This document shows positions 27,057 to 36,347 of a stretch of 36,629 nucleotides of DNA, piece by piece; within the stretch, counting starts at the first letter, position 1; each line of letters begins with the position of its first letter. The DNA is taken from the NCBI GenBank assembly GCA_002729525.1, contig PBYI01000050.1, positions 1 through 36,629 of the forward strand, given 5' to 3'. Origin of the DNA: Nocardioides sp. (lineage in GTDB: Bacteria; Actinomycetota; Actinomycetes; Propionibacteriales; Nocardioidaceae). Made by a program: the position numbers and the translations under genes. The notes below the pieces were generated by a model. It was not told the origin of the DNA. It ran no database searches and worked only from the letters and a program-made list of their open reading frames with translations.

Positions 27057-28070
27057 ATGACCTCCACCGACGACGGGCCGGTGCTCGCGGGACGGCTGAC
27101 CGCGGGTGACGTCGACCGGATCACGGGCACCTTCTTCGTGGAGGGGCCGTCGGCCGGCCGGGCCCTGTCGTCCTTCTGGACGCTGCTCCCGCTGTCGGCG
27201 GTGATCGCCGCCGCGGGGGTCGTCGCCGACTCCACCGCCACCGTGATCGGCGCGATGATCGTCGCGCCGCTGATGCGTCCGATCCTGGGCACCGCGTGCG
27301 CAGTGGTGCTGGCCCGCCGACGGCAGATCGTGCTCAACCTCGTGCTCGTCACGGCGGGGGCCGCGGCCGTCGTGGCGGTCGGCTTCCTCATCGGGCTGAC
27401 CCAGCAGCTGGACGTCGTGGCCGAGACCAACTCGCAGGTCGCGGGTCGGATCAGCCCCCGCCTGATCGACCTGGTGGCCGCCCTCGCGACCGGGGTCGTC
27501 GGCGCCTACGCCGTGGTGCGGTCCGACGTGTCCGACAGCCTGCCCGGCGTCGCCATCGCGATCTCGCTGGTGCCGCCGCTCGCGGTCGTCGGGCTCACGT
27601 TGGAGTCCGGTGCGCCCGCTCAGGCGGCCGGTGCCCTGCTGCTCTTCGGCACCAACGTCGCCGCGATCATCGCGACCGGCACCGTGGTGCTGCTCGTGGC
27701 CCGGTTCCGCCACGCCGCCGTGCTCGCCGGCACCCCGGTCGGGGCGCTGACCGGGCGCACCCTCGCGGTGGTGATCGGGTCGGTGCTGCTGGTCGCCGTA
27801 CCGCTCGGCCTCGGCAGTCGCGACGCCGTCACCGAGCAGCTCGCGATCGTCGCGGCCCGCCCCGTGGCCGAGCAGTGGGCGCAGGAGCAGGGGTACGCCC
27901 TCGACGACGTCCTGGTGCGATCGGGGACCCTCGAGGTGGTGGTCGTCGGGGCACCGCCGGAGGTCACGTCGGACGGTCTCCGCGACGACCTCGACGCGGC
28001 GGGTCTGGCGGACCTGGACGTCCGGGTCACCCTCGTCGTCGGCGGCTCGATCGTGCTCGAGGCCGACTGA
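27057..28070 (+). CDS. DUF389 membrane protein
   Basis: The 337-aa product is a DUF389 family member with about six membrane segments. The signature region is SSFWTLLPLSAVIAAAGVVADSTATVIGAMIVAPLMRPILGTA near residues 38-80, and a second conserved part is GVAIAISLVPPLAVVGLTL near residue 167. A soluble C-terminal region follows (PVAEQWAQEQGYALDDVLVRSG). The family's function is not established. ATG 27057 is used; GTG 27051 two codons earlier is an alternative. It ends 15 bases before the convergent sulfatase gene. Confidence 0.87.
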   Translation: MTSTDDGPVLAGRLTAGDVDRITGTFFVEGPSAGRALSSFWTLLPLSAVIAAAGVVADSTATVIGAMIVAPLMRPILGTACAVVLARRRQIVLNLVLVTAGAAAVVAVGFLIGLTQQLDVVAETNSQVAGRISPRLIDLVAALATGVVGAYAVVRSDVSDSLPGVAIAISLVPPLAVVGLTLESGAPAQAAGALLLFGTNVAAIIATGTVVLLVARFRHAAVLAGTPVGALTGRTLAVVIGSVLLVAVPLGLGSRDAVTEQLAIVAARPVAEQWAQEQGYALDDVLVRSGTLEVVVVGAPPEVTSDGLRDDLDAAGLADLDVRVTLVVGGSIVLEAD

Positions 28071-28085
28071 CCCGTACGTCGTCGC

Positions 28086-30424
28086 TCACTGCTTGCGGTA
28101 GCGGGCCCGGACCACCAGGTCCGGGTCGTGCTCGGGGTCGGGCGCGACGTCGATGACGACGTCGCGGATGGTGCCGGTGGAGCGCCCCTGCGCCGTCGGG
28201 TAGTCGGGGACCACCGGGTCCAGGCTGTCGAGCCCGACGTCGAGGCCCTCGTCGAAGGAGAAGAGGGCCGGCACCGTGCGCTCCACCCGGCCCTTGCCGA
28301 CCTCCGCCCCGTCCAGGAGGAAGCGGACGTCGCCGCCGCGGCCTGCCCCGCCGCCGTCGTAGTCGAAGCGCAGCACCAGGACCTGCTCGCCGGGGCCCAG
28401 CGCCCGGTCGCCGCGCACCGTGAACGACTCCAGCCCGACGAAGTTGTGCACGTAGACGGGCGTGCCCGCGTCGAGGTAGAGGGTCCACCCCCCGAACCCT
28501 CCGCCCTGGGCGACGAGCACGCCGTCGGCCGGCTCGGCGGGCAGGTCGAGGCGGCAGGCCACGGTGAACGACGTGTTCTTGACGTTGGGCACCGCGTTCT
28601 CGTTCAGGCGGGTCATGCCGGGGTGCAGCGTCATCGTCGTGCGACCGAACATCAGGTCCGGGCGCCCCGCGACCTTGGGGTCGAACCGCTCCCGCTGCCG
28701 GTCGTCCAGCGGCAGCACGTGGTACTTCGCCGCCTCGACGAGGAACCGGTCCTGGAGCTCGCGGAGCTTGTCGGGCATCTCCGCGGCCAGGTCGCGGGCT
28801 GTGTCCAGTCGTCGGGCCCGTAGAGCTCCCAGGTGTCGTCCGTGAACGCCGGCACCGGGTAGGACCGGTCCGGCCAGGGGAGGAGGTGCTGGGTGACCGC
28901 GGCCCAGCCGCGGTGGTAGATGCCCCGGTTGCCGGCGATCTCGAAGTACTGCGTGTCGTGGCGCTCGGGCGCTGCCGCGTCGTCGGCGGCGTACAGGAAG
29001 CTCGTGCCCTCCAGCGGCGTCTGCGGTACGCCGGACACCGACGTCGGCTCGGGGATCCCGGCGAGCTCGAGCACGGTCGGCACCACGTCGATGACGTGGG
29101 TGAACTGCTCGCGCACCTCGCCGGCGGGGATCCGGCCGGGCAGCCGGGCGATCACGCCGGTGCGGGTGCCTCCCCAGTGCGAGGCCACGATCTTGCTCCA
29201 CTGGTACGGCGTGTTGAGCGCGTGCGCCCAGCCGGCCGGGACGTGGTTGAAGGCGGTCGGGCCGCCGATCTCCTCGAGCCTGGCCTGGATCTGCGCGGTC
29301 GTCATGGCCACGTCGTTCTGGTAGGCCATCTCGTTGAAGGTGCCGTAGGCGCCCGCCTCGGCCGACGCGCCGTTGTCGCCGAGCACGTAGAGCACCAGGG
29401 TGTCGTCGAGGACGCCCCGCTCCTCGAGGACGGTCAGCAGCCGGGCGACCTGGTCGTCGGTGTGCGTCGCCATGGCGGCGTACGACTCGAAGAGGCGGTT
29501 GCCGACCGCGCGGTCCTCGTCGGTGAGGTCGGCGTACGACGGGATGTGGGGGTTGGGCGCGGTGAGCTCGGCGTCGGGCGGCACGACGCCGAGCTCCTTC
29601 TGCCGCGCCAGCGTGCGCTCACGCTGCACGTCGTAGCCGTGGTCGAAGGCGCCGCGGTAGCGCAGCCGGTACTCCTCGGGAGCGTGGTGCGGTGCGTGGG
29701 TGGCGCCGAAGGCGAGGTAGGTGAACCACGGCTTGTCCGGCGTGAGGGCACCCACCGTCGAGGTCCAGGCGATCGCCTGGTCGACGAGGTCCTCGGACAG
29801 GTGGTAGCCGTCCTCGGGGGTGCGCGGCGGCTCGATGGGCGTGGTGCCCTCGACCAGCGCCGGCGTGTACTGGTGGGTGTCGCCGCCGAGGAAGCCGTAG
29901 AAGCGGTCGAAGCCCTCGCCGGTCGGCCAACGGTCGAAGGGGCCCGAGGGGCTCGTCTCCCAGGGCGGGGTCTGGTGCATCTTGCCGAACGCCGCGGTGG
30001 CGTAGCCGTTCATGCGGAGCACCTGGGCGAGGGTGGCGCAGTCGTCCGGCCGGACCCCGGTGTAGCCGCGGGCGGAGGTGGCGACCTCGGCGATGACGCC
30101 CATGTTGGCGGTGTGGTGGTTGCGACCGGTGAGCAGGGCCTGCCGAGTCGGCGAGCACAGCGCGGTGGTGTGGAACCGGGTGAACCGGACGCCCTCGTCG
30201 CCCATGCGCTCGGCCGCCGGCATGGCGCACGGGCCGCCGAAGGCGCTGCTCGCCCCGAACCCCATGTCGTCGATCAGCACGATGAGGACGTTCGGCGCCC
30301 CGGCCGGCGGACGGGTCGGGGTCGCCGGGGCGGTCGGACGTGCGTCGCGCGCGTCGAGCGGCGTGTCCTGGTGGACCGGCGGTGCGGCGAGGGGGAGTCG
30401 GGTGCGGTCGAGCGCGTCGGTCAC
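28086..30424 (-). pseudogene. Type I (FGly) arylsulfatase, single-base frameshift
   Basis: Sulfatases of this type hydrolyse sulfate esters, releasing sulfate. The N-terminal frame from GTG 30424 (GGAGG six bases before) has the metal-binding NVLIVLIDDMG, the formylglycine motif CSPTRQALLTGR (Cys90), GKMHQTP, FGATHAPHHAP and LGDNGASAEAG. At about 28797-28802, GPDDWTQ should continue as ARDLAAEMPDKLRELQDRF, but one base is missing; the C-terminal 235 residues follow in the shifted frame to the stop at 28086. Repaired length is about 779 aa, normal for the large actinobacterial AtsD-like group. The total span of 3n+2 bases supports one lost base. No signal peptide is seen, so it would be cytoplasmic. 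Activation would need a functional FGE, and the nearby one is truncated. Confidence 0.8.
28106..28125 (+). terminator. Hairpin near the DUF389/sulfatase 3' ends
   Basis: CCCGGACCaccaGGTCCGGG forms an eight-bp stem with the same core and loop as the hairpin at 2992-3021. It lies 36 bases past the DUF389 stop, but inside the last codons of the sulfatase, so a terminator role for the rightward transcript is possible but not certain. Confidence 0.4.
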
Positions 30425-30554
30425 GGGTCCTCCGGGGTGCGTCCTTCCTCGGGCCGAGACGCGCCGAGCGCTCCATCGTGGCGCGGGCGTCGCGGGGTGC
30501 CCTCACCCGCCGCGGGTGATGGGCCGCTGGACGCGGCGACGGCAGGGTGGGACC

Positions 30555-32672
30555 GTGCCCCCCGTGCCTCGTCGTACCGGTCGCGCCGGACGTGCCCGAA
30601 CGGCCAGCTGGGGCGACCTCGGCCGGCTCCTGGTCGCCTGGGGCGTCGGCACCGTCGCGCTCGCGGTCGCCGGTGACGTGCTGCCCGGGCTGTCGGCCGA
30701 CGGCTGGCGCTCGTGGGCGTACGCCGCCGCGGTGCTCGGCGTGGTCGGCGCGGTGCTGCGTCCGGTGCTGTCGCTGCTCGCCGCGGTCGTCGGCTGGGTC
30801 GGGGTCGTGCTGCTCGCCCTGGTCGGGCAGGCGGCCGTGCTGCACGTGGCGCTCGCGGTGGTGCCCGGCGTCTCCTACGACTCCTGGGCGACGCTGCTGG
30901 CGGCCGCCTGGCTGGTCGCCGCGTTCGTCACCGGGCTGGAGTGGCTGCTGACCGCTGGGACGCCCGACTCCTTCGTCGCCGCGCTCGAGCGCGAGGTGCG
31001 TCCGCGCCGCAGGGCCGAGCCGCTGCCCGACGCCGACGTGACCGGCATGCTCTTCGTGCAGCTCGACGGGGTGCCCTACCCGCTGCTGCGCTGGGCGCTG
31101 CAGGCCGGCCTGATGCCGACGGTGCGCCGCTGGGTCGACGACGGGTCGCACGTGGCGCGGGAGTGGCAGGTGCAGCTGCCCTGCACGACCCCGGCCAGCC
31201 AGCTCGGCATCCTGCACGGCACGTCGTCCGGCGTACCGGCGTTCCGCTGGCACGACCGTGAGCTCGGCCGGGTGCTGGTCGCCAACCGGCCGGCCGACGC
31301 CCGGATCATCGAGGCACGCGGCTCCGACGGCCGCGGCCTGCTCGCCGACGACGGCACCTCGGTCAGCAACCTGTTCTCCGGCGACGCCGGGCGCTCCTCG
31401 ATGGTGATGAGCCGGATCGAGCCCGGCCGCGGCGCGCTCGCGACCCGGCGCGCGCTCGCGGCGTTCGTGGCCCGGCCCGACGGGCTGGCCCGGACCGTGT
31501 CGCGGGCGCTCGCCGAGGTTGTCCGCGAGCGGCACCAGGCCCGCCGCCAGGTCCGCCGCGACGTCGTGCCCCGCATCCACCGTCCGTGGGTCTTCACCGG
31601 TCTGCGCGCCGTCACCAACGGCCTGCTGCGCGACCTCAACCTGCTCGTCGTCGCTCGCGAGCTCGGGGCCGGCCGGCGCAGCGTGTACGTCGACTTCGTC
31701 GACTACGACGAGGTCGCCCACCACGCCGGACCGACCCGGCTGGAGTCGCTGGGCGTGCTGGTCGACCTCGACCAGGTGGTAGCCGTGCTGGAGCGCCTGG
31801 TCGCCGTCGCGCCCCGGGACTACGAGATCGTGCTGCTCTCCGACCACGGCCAGTCGACCGGCACCCCGTTCGCCGACGCGCACGGCGAGGGCCTCGACGC
31901 GGTCTGCCGTCGGCTGATGGACGACGACGTCGCCTGGGTCGGTGAGCCGGTCGAGGGCTGGGGCCGGGCCGGCTCGATCGCCGAGGACGTGTCGTCGCAC
32001 GACCCCGACGACGCCGACGACACCGGGCGTACGTCGCTGCTCGGCCGGGTGGCGCGCCGGTACCGCGCCCGCCAGCAGGTCGATGCGGGCCCCGACGGCG
32101 CGTCACCGGGACCGGTGGTGCTCGGCTCGGGCAACCTCGGACTCGTGTACGCGGGCGGCGACGAGCGACTGACGCTCGAGGACCTCGACGAGCGCTGGCC
32201 GCGGCTGCGCGCCGGGCTGGCCGAGCACCCGGGCGTCGGGATGGTCGCGGGCGTCTCGGCCACCGACGGCCCGGTCGTGCACGGCGCCGGCGGGAGCCGG
32301 GTGCTGGCGACCGGCGAGGTGCGCGGCGACGACCCGCTCGCCGGCTGGCCCGCGCACGCGGGCGCCGTGCTCGCCGAGGCGCTGTCGGACCCCACCGCGC
32401 CCGACCTGTACGTCAACTCCGCCGTCGACCCGAGCACCGACGAGGTGCTGGCCTTCGAGGACCTCGTCGGCTGCCACGGCGGGCTCGGCGGCTGGCAGGA
32501 CCGTGGCACCGTCGTCGCCCCGACCCGGCTGTGGCGGGCCGAGGACACCGTCGTCGGCGCCGCCGCGCTGCACCGCGAGCTGGTCGCGATGCTGGAGGCG
32601 CTGGGGCACCGGCGGGACCTGCCCGACCGGTCGGACCTGGCCGCGCCCGTGGTCGAGGGAGCGGGTGGTTGA
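30555..32672 (+). CDS. Membrane-anchored alkaline-phosphatase-superfamily phosphodiesterase
   Basis: The 705-aa product starts with four membrane segments (residues about 20-130, resembling the phage-holin/YvlD membrane family). A type I phosphodiesterase/nucleotide pyrophosphatase-like domain follows. Putative metal and catalytic residues are in FVQLDGVPYPLL, the Thr of PCTTPASQLGILHG, YVDFVDYDEVAHHAGP, VLLLSDHGQS and the final His of GCHGGLGGWQD. The substrate is unknown; a phosphoester at the membrane is likely. The GTG at 30555 has AGGGTGGGA upstream; a second GTG lies at 30564. The last bases overlap the K+-channel-like gene (TTGA), so this is the head of an operon. Confidence 0.8.
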   Translation: MPPVPRRTGRAGRARTASWGDLGRLLVAWGVGTVALAVAGDVLPGLSADGWRSWAYAAAVLGVVGAVLRPVLSLLAAVVGWVGVVLLALVGQAAVLHVALAVVPGVSYDSWATLLAAAWLVAAFVTGLEWLLTAGTPDSFVAALEREVRPRRRAEPLPDADVTGMLFVQLDGVPYPLLRWALQAGLMPTVRRWVDDGSHVAREWQVQLPCTTPASQLGILHGTSSGVPAFRWHDRELGRVLVANRPADARIIEARGSDGRGLLADDGTSVSNLFSGDAGRSSMVMSRIEPGRGALATRRALAAFVARPDGLARTVSRALAEVVRERHQARRQVRRDVVPRIHRPWVFTGLRAVTNGLLRDLNLLVVARELGAGRRSVYVDFVDYDEVAHHAGPTRLESLGVLVDLDQVVAVLERLVAVAPRDYEIVLLSDHGQSTGTPFADAHGEGLDAVCRRLMDDDVAWVGEPVEGWGRAGSIAEDVSSHDPDDADDTGRTSLLGRVARRYRARQQVDAGPDGASPGPVVLGSGNLGLVYAGGDERLTLEDLDERWPRLRAGLAEHPGVGMVAGVSATDGPVVHGAGGSRVLATGEVRGDDPLAGWPAHAGAVLAEALSDPTAPDLYVNSAVDPSTDEVLAFEDLVGCHGGLGGWQDRGTVVAPTRLWRAEDTVVGAAALHRELVAMLEALGHRRDLPDRSDLAAPVVEGAGG

Positions 32673-33166
32673 GCACCGTCCGCCCGCTGGCCACCCTCGT
32701 CGGCGTACTCCTCGTCTACTTCGCCGTCCCTGTCGACTGGACGACGTCCGCGCCGTTCTCCTCGGTGCTGATCACCGTGCTCGGTGCGGTCGTCCTCGGC
32801 TGGGCGCTGACCAGCCAGATCGTCCACCACGTGCGCGGCGACGCGCCGGTGGGCGTCCCCAGCGTCGCGATGCTGCTGCTCCTCGCGGTGGTCGTCTTCG
32901 CGCTCGGCTACGTCGCGCTGGAGACGGCGCGGCCGGGGGAGTTCCACGACCTCTCCACCCGGGTCGACTCGCTCTACTTCACGTTGCAGGTGCTGACCAC
33001 GGTCGGCCTCGGCGATGTCCACGCGCAGGGTCAGACCGCGCGTGCCCTCGTGTCCGTGCAGATGGTCTTCGACGTCGTCTTCGTCGCGTCCTCGCTCGCG
33101 GTCATGTCCGGCCGGCTCCGCACCCGTCTGACGGGGCCGGCACCATCTGCAGGAGGCGACGCATGA
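32669..33166 (+). CDS. Small two-pore-helix potassium-channel-like protein
   Basis: The 165-aa membrane protein has four hydrophobic segments and the ion-channel selectivity filter TVGLGD in LYFTLQVLTTVGLGDVHAQG near residue 112, followed by a final membrane helix. The filter predicts K+ selectivity. Two extra helices precede the pore unit. The TTG start overlaps the stop of the phosphodiesterase gene (TTGA), and the stop overlaps the next start (ATGA), so translation is coupled. No cytoplasmic nucleotide-binding (RCK/TrkA) domain is attached. Confidence 0.83.
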   Translation: MSTVRPLATLVGVLLVYFAVPVDWTTSAPFSSVLITVLGAVVLGWALTSQIVHHVRGDAPVGVPSVAMLLLLAVVVFALGYVALETARPGEFHDLSTRVDSLYFTLQVLTTVGLGDVHAQGQTARALVSVQMVFDVVFVASSLAVMSGRLRTRLTGPAPSAGGDA

Positions 33167-34317
33167 GCGACACCGGCACCACGGCCACCCGACTCACCGG
33201 CGGACTCCCACGCGGGGTCGTCATCCTCGTCGGCCTCGCCGCGGCCACCATCACCGTCGCCGGCGTACGCGGGATCTCCGGCATCGTCGGACCGGCGTTC
33301 CTTGCGGTCGTGCTGGCGATCACCGCGAGCCCGGTGCGCAGCGGGCTGGCCCGCCGGGGGCTGCCGCGCTGGGTGGCGACCACGGTGTCGGTGCTGGTCG
33401 TCTACGTGATCCTGCTCGGGCTCGCAGCCTCCATGCTGGTCGCCATCGCCCGGTTCGCCGCCCTCGTGCCGTCGTACCAGGACGAGATGGTCCGCCTGCT
33501 CGACGACGTGGCGGTGTGGCTCGAGGGCGTCGGTGTCGGGTCGGAGCAGACCGCGGCGATCCTCGACTCCTTCGACCTCGGCCGGCTCGCCGGCGTGGTC
33601 ACGACCGTGCTGCTCGGCACCGTGTCGCTGGCCGGCAACCTCGTCTTCATCGTGACCCTGGTGCTCTTCGTCTGCCTCGACGCGGGCACGTTCGGCCAGA
33701 ACCTCGCCTCGCTCAAGGGAAGCCGCCCGGAGTTCGTCGAGGCGCTGGAGAACTTCGCCCAGGGCACGCGCACCTACCTGGTCGTCTCCACGGTCTTCGG
33801 ACTGATCGTCGCGGTCATCGACACGACCCTGCTGTGGGCGCTCGGTGTGCCGGGCGCGCTGCTGTGGGGGCTGCTGGCGTTCGTGACCAACTACGTGCCC
33901 AACATCGGGTTCGTGCTCGGCCTGGTGCCGCCGGCGATCATCGCGCTGCTCGAGGGAGGGCCGGGGCTGATGATCGGCGTGATCGCGGCGTACTCGGTCA
34001 TCAACGTCGTCATCCAGTCCGTCATCCAGCCCAAGCTGGTCGGCGACGCTGTGGGCCTCTCGGCCAGCATCACGTTCCTGTCGCTGGTCGTCTGGGGCTT
34101 CGTGCTCGGACCGATCGGCACGGTCCTCGCCGTCCCCGCGACCCTGCTGGTGCGCGAGCTGTTCGTCGACGCCGACCCGCAGGTGCGGTGGTTCGGGGCG
34201 CTCATCGGCACGCCGTCGAAGGCGGAGAAGGTGGACGTGTCACCGCCCGACGAGGAGCCCGCCTCGCCCGCGGAGCCCACGGAGCCCACGGAGCGCAGGG
34301 AGCCCGACCCGGCCTAG
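33163..34317 (+). CDS. AI-2E family transporter
   Basis: The 384-aa product belongs to the AI-2E/YdiK/PerM membrane family. It has two N-terminal helices, a loop with coiled-coil-like residues (YQDEMVRLLDDVAVWLEGVG), and the conserved C-terminal region with ALLWGLLAFVTNYVPNIGFVLGLVPPAIIALLEGG and VIQSVIQPKLVGDAVGLSASITFLSLVVWGFVLGPIG. Some members export the AI-2 signal or exchange Na+/H+, but most substrates are unknown, so the family name should not be read as proven function. The tail is Glu/Pro-rich. ATG at 33163 has a perfect AGGAGG. Confidence 0.9.
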   Translation: MSDTGTTATRLTGGLPRGVVILVGLAAATITVAGVRGISGIVGPAFLAVVLAITASPVRSGLARRGLPRWVATTVSVLVVYVILLGLAASMLVAIARFAALVPSYQDEMVRLLDDVAVWLEGVGVGSEQTAAILDSFDLGRLAGVVTTVLLGTVSLAGNLVFIVTLVLFVCLDAGTFGQNLASLKGSRPEFVEALENFAQGTRTYLVVSTVFGLIVAVIDTTLLWALGVPGALLWGLLAFVTNYVPNIGFVLGLVPPAIIALLEGGPGLMIGVIAAYSVINVVIQSVIQPKLVGDAVGLSASITFLSLVVWGFVLGPIGTVLAVPATLLVRELFVDADPQVRWFGALIGTPSKAEKVDVSPPDEEPASPAEPTEPTERREPDPA

Positions 34318-34349
34318 TGCTCGGCGGTCGCGACCGGCAGGATCGCGGC

Positions 34350-35057
34350 GTGGACGCTGAGCACGCTGAGCACGCGGGGCAGGTCGGGAGCGGTACGCCG
34401 CGCGAGGTCGCGCAGGAGGCCGTGGCCGCCGCGAGCCGCCGGCTGGCCGAGGAGGGCCTGCTGGTCGGTACGGCGGGCAACGTCAGCCTGGTGCTCGACG
34501 GGCCGACCGGCACCGAGGTGGCGATCACCCCCACCGGGATGGTGCTCGCCGAGGCGCGGGCCGAGGACGTCGCCGTCGTCGACCTCGACGGTGTCCACCT
34601 CGCCGGGCCGCTGGCCGCGACGTCCGAGCTCGACCTGCACCTGACCGTGCTGCGCGAGCGCGGCGGCGCGGTGGTGCACACGCACTCCGTGGTCGCGACC
34701 GCGCTGTCGCTGGTCGTCGACGAGCTGCCCTGCGTGCACTACCAGCAGCTCTCGATCGGGGGAGCCGTGCGCGTGGCGCCGTTCGCGGTGTTCGGCACGC
34801 CCGAGCTCGCGGCGTCCGTGCACGAGGCGATGTCCGGCAAGCAGGCGGCGATCCTCGCCCACCACGGCACGGTCGCGGCCGGGGCGACGCTGGCGAAGGC
34901 GGTCGAGAACGCGCTGCTGCTGGAGTGGGCGGCCGACCTCTACCACCGGGCGCGGGCGATCGGGGAGCCGCGCGAGCTCAGCGAGGCCCAGCAGGTCGCG
35001 GTGATCGAGGCCGCGCTCGCGCGGGGCTACGGCTCGACGCGGCCCGCGGAGGGCTGA
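34350..35057 (+). CDS. Class II aldolase/adducin-family protein
   Basis: The 235-aa product resembles L-fuculose-phosphate aldolase and related zinc aldolases or epimerases. Visible features are the substrate loop GTAGNVSLV, ITPTGMVL, the catalytic Glu in TSELDLHLTVL, the zinc-binding pair in AVVHTHSVVATALS and the third zinc ligand region ILAHHGTVAAG. The substrate cannot be told. GTG 34350 is chosen because GGCAGGA precedes it; another GTG at 34317 touches the AI-2E stop codon and would add 11 poorly conserved residues. The 3' end overlaps the convergent YihY-family gene by 31 bases. Confidence 0.83.
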   Translation: MDAEHAEHAGQVGSGTPREVAQEAVAAASRRLAEEGLLVGTAGNVSLVLDGPTGTEVAITPTGMVLAEARAEDVAVVDLDGVHLAGPLAATSELDLHLTVLRERGGAVVHTHSVVATALSLVVDELPCVHYQQLSIGGAVRVAPFAVFGTPELAASVHEAMSGKQAAILAHHGTVAAGATLAKAVENALLLEWAADLYHRARAIGEPRELSEAQQVAVIEAALARGYGSTRPAEG

Positions 35058-35914
35058 GGCCGGCTCCACCGCCCCGTGTACGTCGCCAGCCCGCTGCTCG
35101 CCCAGGCGCCGGCCACCGCGGCCGCGACGGTCACGAACCCGATCACGACGAGCCAGGAGACGAGCGCGACGGCGACGCCGACCACGCCGTACCGCTCGGA
35201 GTGGTGCTCGATGAGGCGCGGCACCCACACGGCGCCGGCCCACCCGGTGAGCACCTGCGCGACGGCGCTGACGACCGCTCCGGGGAGCGTCGACCACCAG
35301 CCGACGCGGAGGTTGAGCAGCAGGCGGGTGAGCAGCCACCAGCCGGGGATCGCGACCGCCAGCTGCACCGGTACGACCAGCAGCGCGCCGGCCGGCCAGC
35401 CGCCGATGAGGTTCTTCACCAGGATGACGGCGGTCATGGTGACCAGCAGGGCCAGGGTGCCGAGCGCGCCGCGGACCGCGCGGCTGCGGCCGCGTGCCGG
35501 GAGACCCCAGGCGACCTCGTAGGTGCGTTGCAGCGCCCGCCCGAACGAGCTCACCGAGACCAGCAGGATCGCCAGGCTCAGCACCGAGGTGCCCGATGAG
35601 GCGTCCGGTGGTCGGGAGAACAGCGTGTGCACCGCGTCGGCGGTGTCGCCCTCCAGCTCGAACGAGCGCACCAGGTAGTCGCCCAGCGCCTCCCCGCCCG
35701 TGCTGCCCAGCCAGCTGGCGATGACGACCAGCAGCGGCACCAGCGCGATGAACGCCTGGCCCGCGAGGGTCAGCGCCCGGTCGCGCAGTCGCACCTCGTA
35801 CATCGCCCACGCCAGCCGCCCCAGCGGCGTCGCCAGGAACGCGTCGAGACGTCGTCTCGCCGCCTGGCCGCGAGGGTGCTCCTCCAGGCGGTCCCTCAGC
35901 GTCCGTCGGGCCAC
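35027..35914 (-). CDS. YihY/virulence factor BrkB-family membrane protein
   Basis: The 295-aa product has about six membrane segments and family landmarks: the amphipathic start LATPLGRLAWAMYEVRLRDRALTLAGQAFIALVPLLVVIASW, SSFGRALQRTYEVAWGLP in a cytoplasmic loop, and YGVVGVAVALVSWLVVIGFVTVAAAVAGAW at the end. Family members are integral membrane proteins of debated function. The GTG at 35914 fits the family start; no strong ribosome binding site is visible. Convergent with the aldolase gene. Confidence 0.85.
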   Translation of the reverse strand: MARRTLRDRLEEHPRGQAARRRLDAFLATPLGRLAWAMYEVRLRDRALTLAGQAFIALVPLLVVIASWLGSTGGEALGDYLVRSFELEGDTADAVHTLFSRPPDASSGTSVLSLAILLVSVSSFGRALQRTYEVAWGLPARGRSRAVRGALGTLALLVTMTAVILVKNLIGGWPAGALLVVPVQLAVAIPGWWLLTRLLLNLRVGWWSTLPGAVVSAVAQVLTGWAGAVWVPRLIEHHSERYGVVGVAVALVSWLVVIGFVTVAAAVAGAWASSGLATYTGRWSRPQPSAGRVEP

Positions 35915-35970
35915 GGGGGTGAGCCTAGGGACATCGCGCGGGCGGGTGGGGGAGAACCGCGCTCGCCGTC

Positions 35971-36180
35971 CAGGTGGTTGAGCCCGACCGAGCCCTTCGT
36001 GAGGGAGGCGTCGAAACCAGACCCGGTCGTCGAGTAGGCCGCGAAGCGACGCGGGAGCGCAGCGGCCGTGTCGAGGCGCGGTGAGACGACCGGCGCGGGT
36101 GACCACCGCGGTCGCGGCCGGGGCTCGGCTCGCGGTGGCCTCGACGCGGACTCGCTTCGCTCGCCCGGCTCAACCACCTG
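35971..36180. repeat. Palindromic mosaic repeat bounded by inverted 14-mers
   Basis: CAGGTGGTTGAGCC at 35971-35984 is exactly inverted at 36167-36180. Next to them sit motifs such as CGCTTCGCTCGCC and AGCGACGCGGGAGCGCAGC that echo each other. The whole resembles REP-type intergenic repeats common in Nocardioides-like genomes. No gene was seen here. Confidence 0.6.
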
Positions 36181-36273
36181 GGTGGGCTCCGGTCGTCGAG
36201 TAGGTCGCGGAGCGACGCAGGAGCGCAGCGGCCGTACCGAGACGGGGTGAGACGACAGGTGCGGGCGACCACC
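36025..36273. repeat. Two ungapped 83-bp direct repeats, 166 bp apart
   Basis: Copy one spans 36025-36107 and copy two 36191-36273. Both start GGTCGTCGAGTAGG and end with GACCACC, and they align without gaps with scattered substitutions. They form part of the same REP-like mosaic as the inverted 14-mers. Confidence 0.65.
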
Positions 36274-36306
36274 GGGGGTGCGCGAAGCGGTCGGGTGCGG
36301 GCGTCG

Positions 36307-36347
36307 CGAGTAGTCCGGTCTCTCGTTCCTCGGGACCGGGCTACTCG
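36307..36347. terminator. Hairpin downstream of the HNH gene
   Basis: CGAGTAG-T-CCGGTC (36307-36320) pairs with GACCGG-G-CTACTCG (36334-36347), interrupted by one T-G pair, with a 13-base loop. It overlaps the first 17-bp repeat unit and lies downstream of the leftward HNH gene, so it may terminate that transcript. Confidence 0.4.

Noticed and set aside
28797..28802. Programmed frameshift in the sulfatase
   Set aside because: No slippery heptamer or following structure stands out, and the sulfatase family is normally encoded in one frame; a lost base or read error is simpler.
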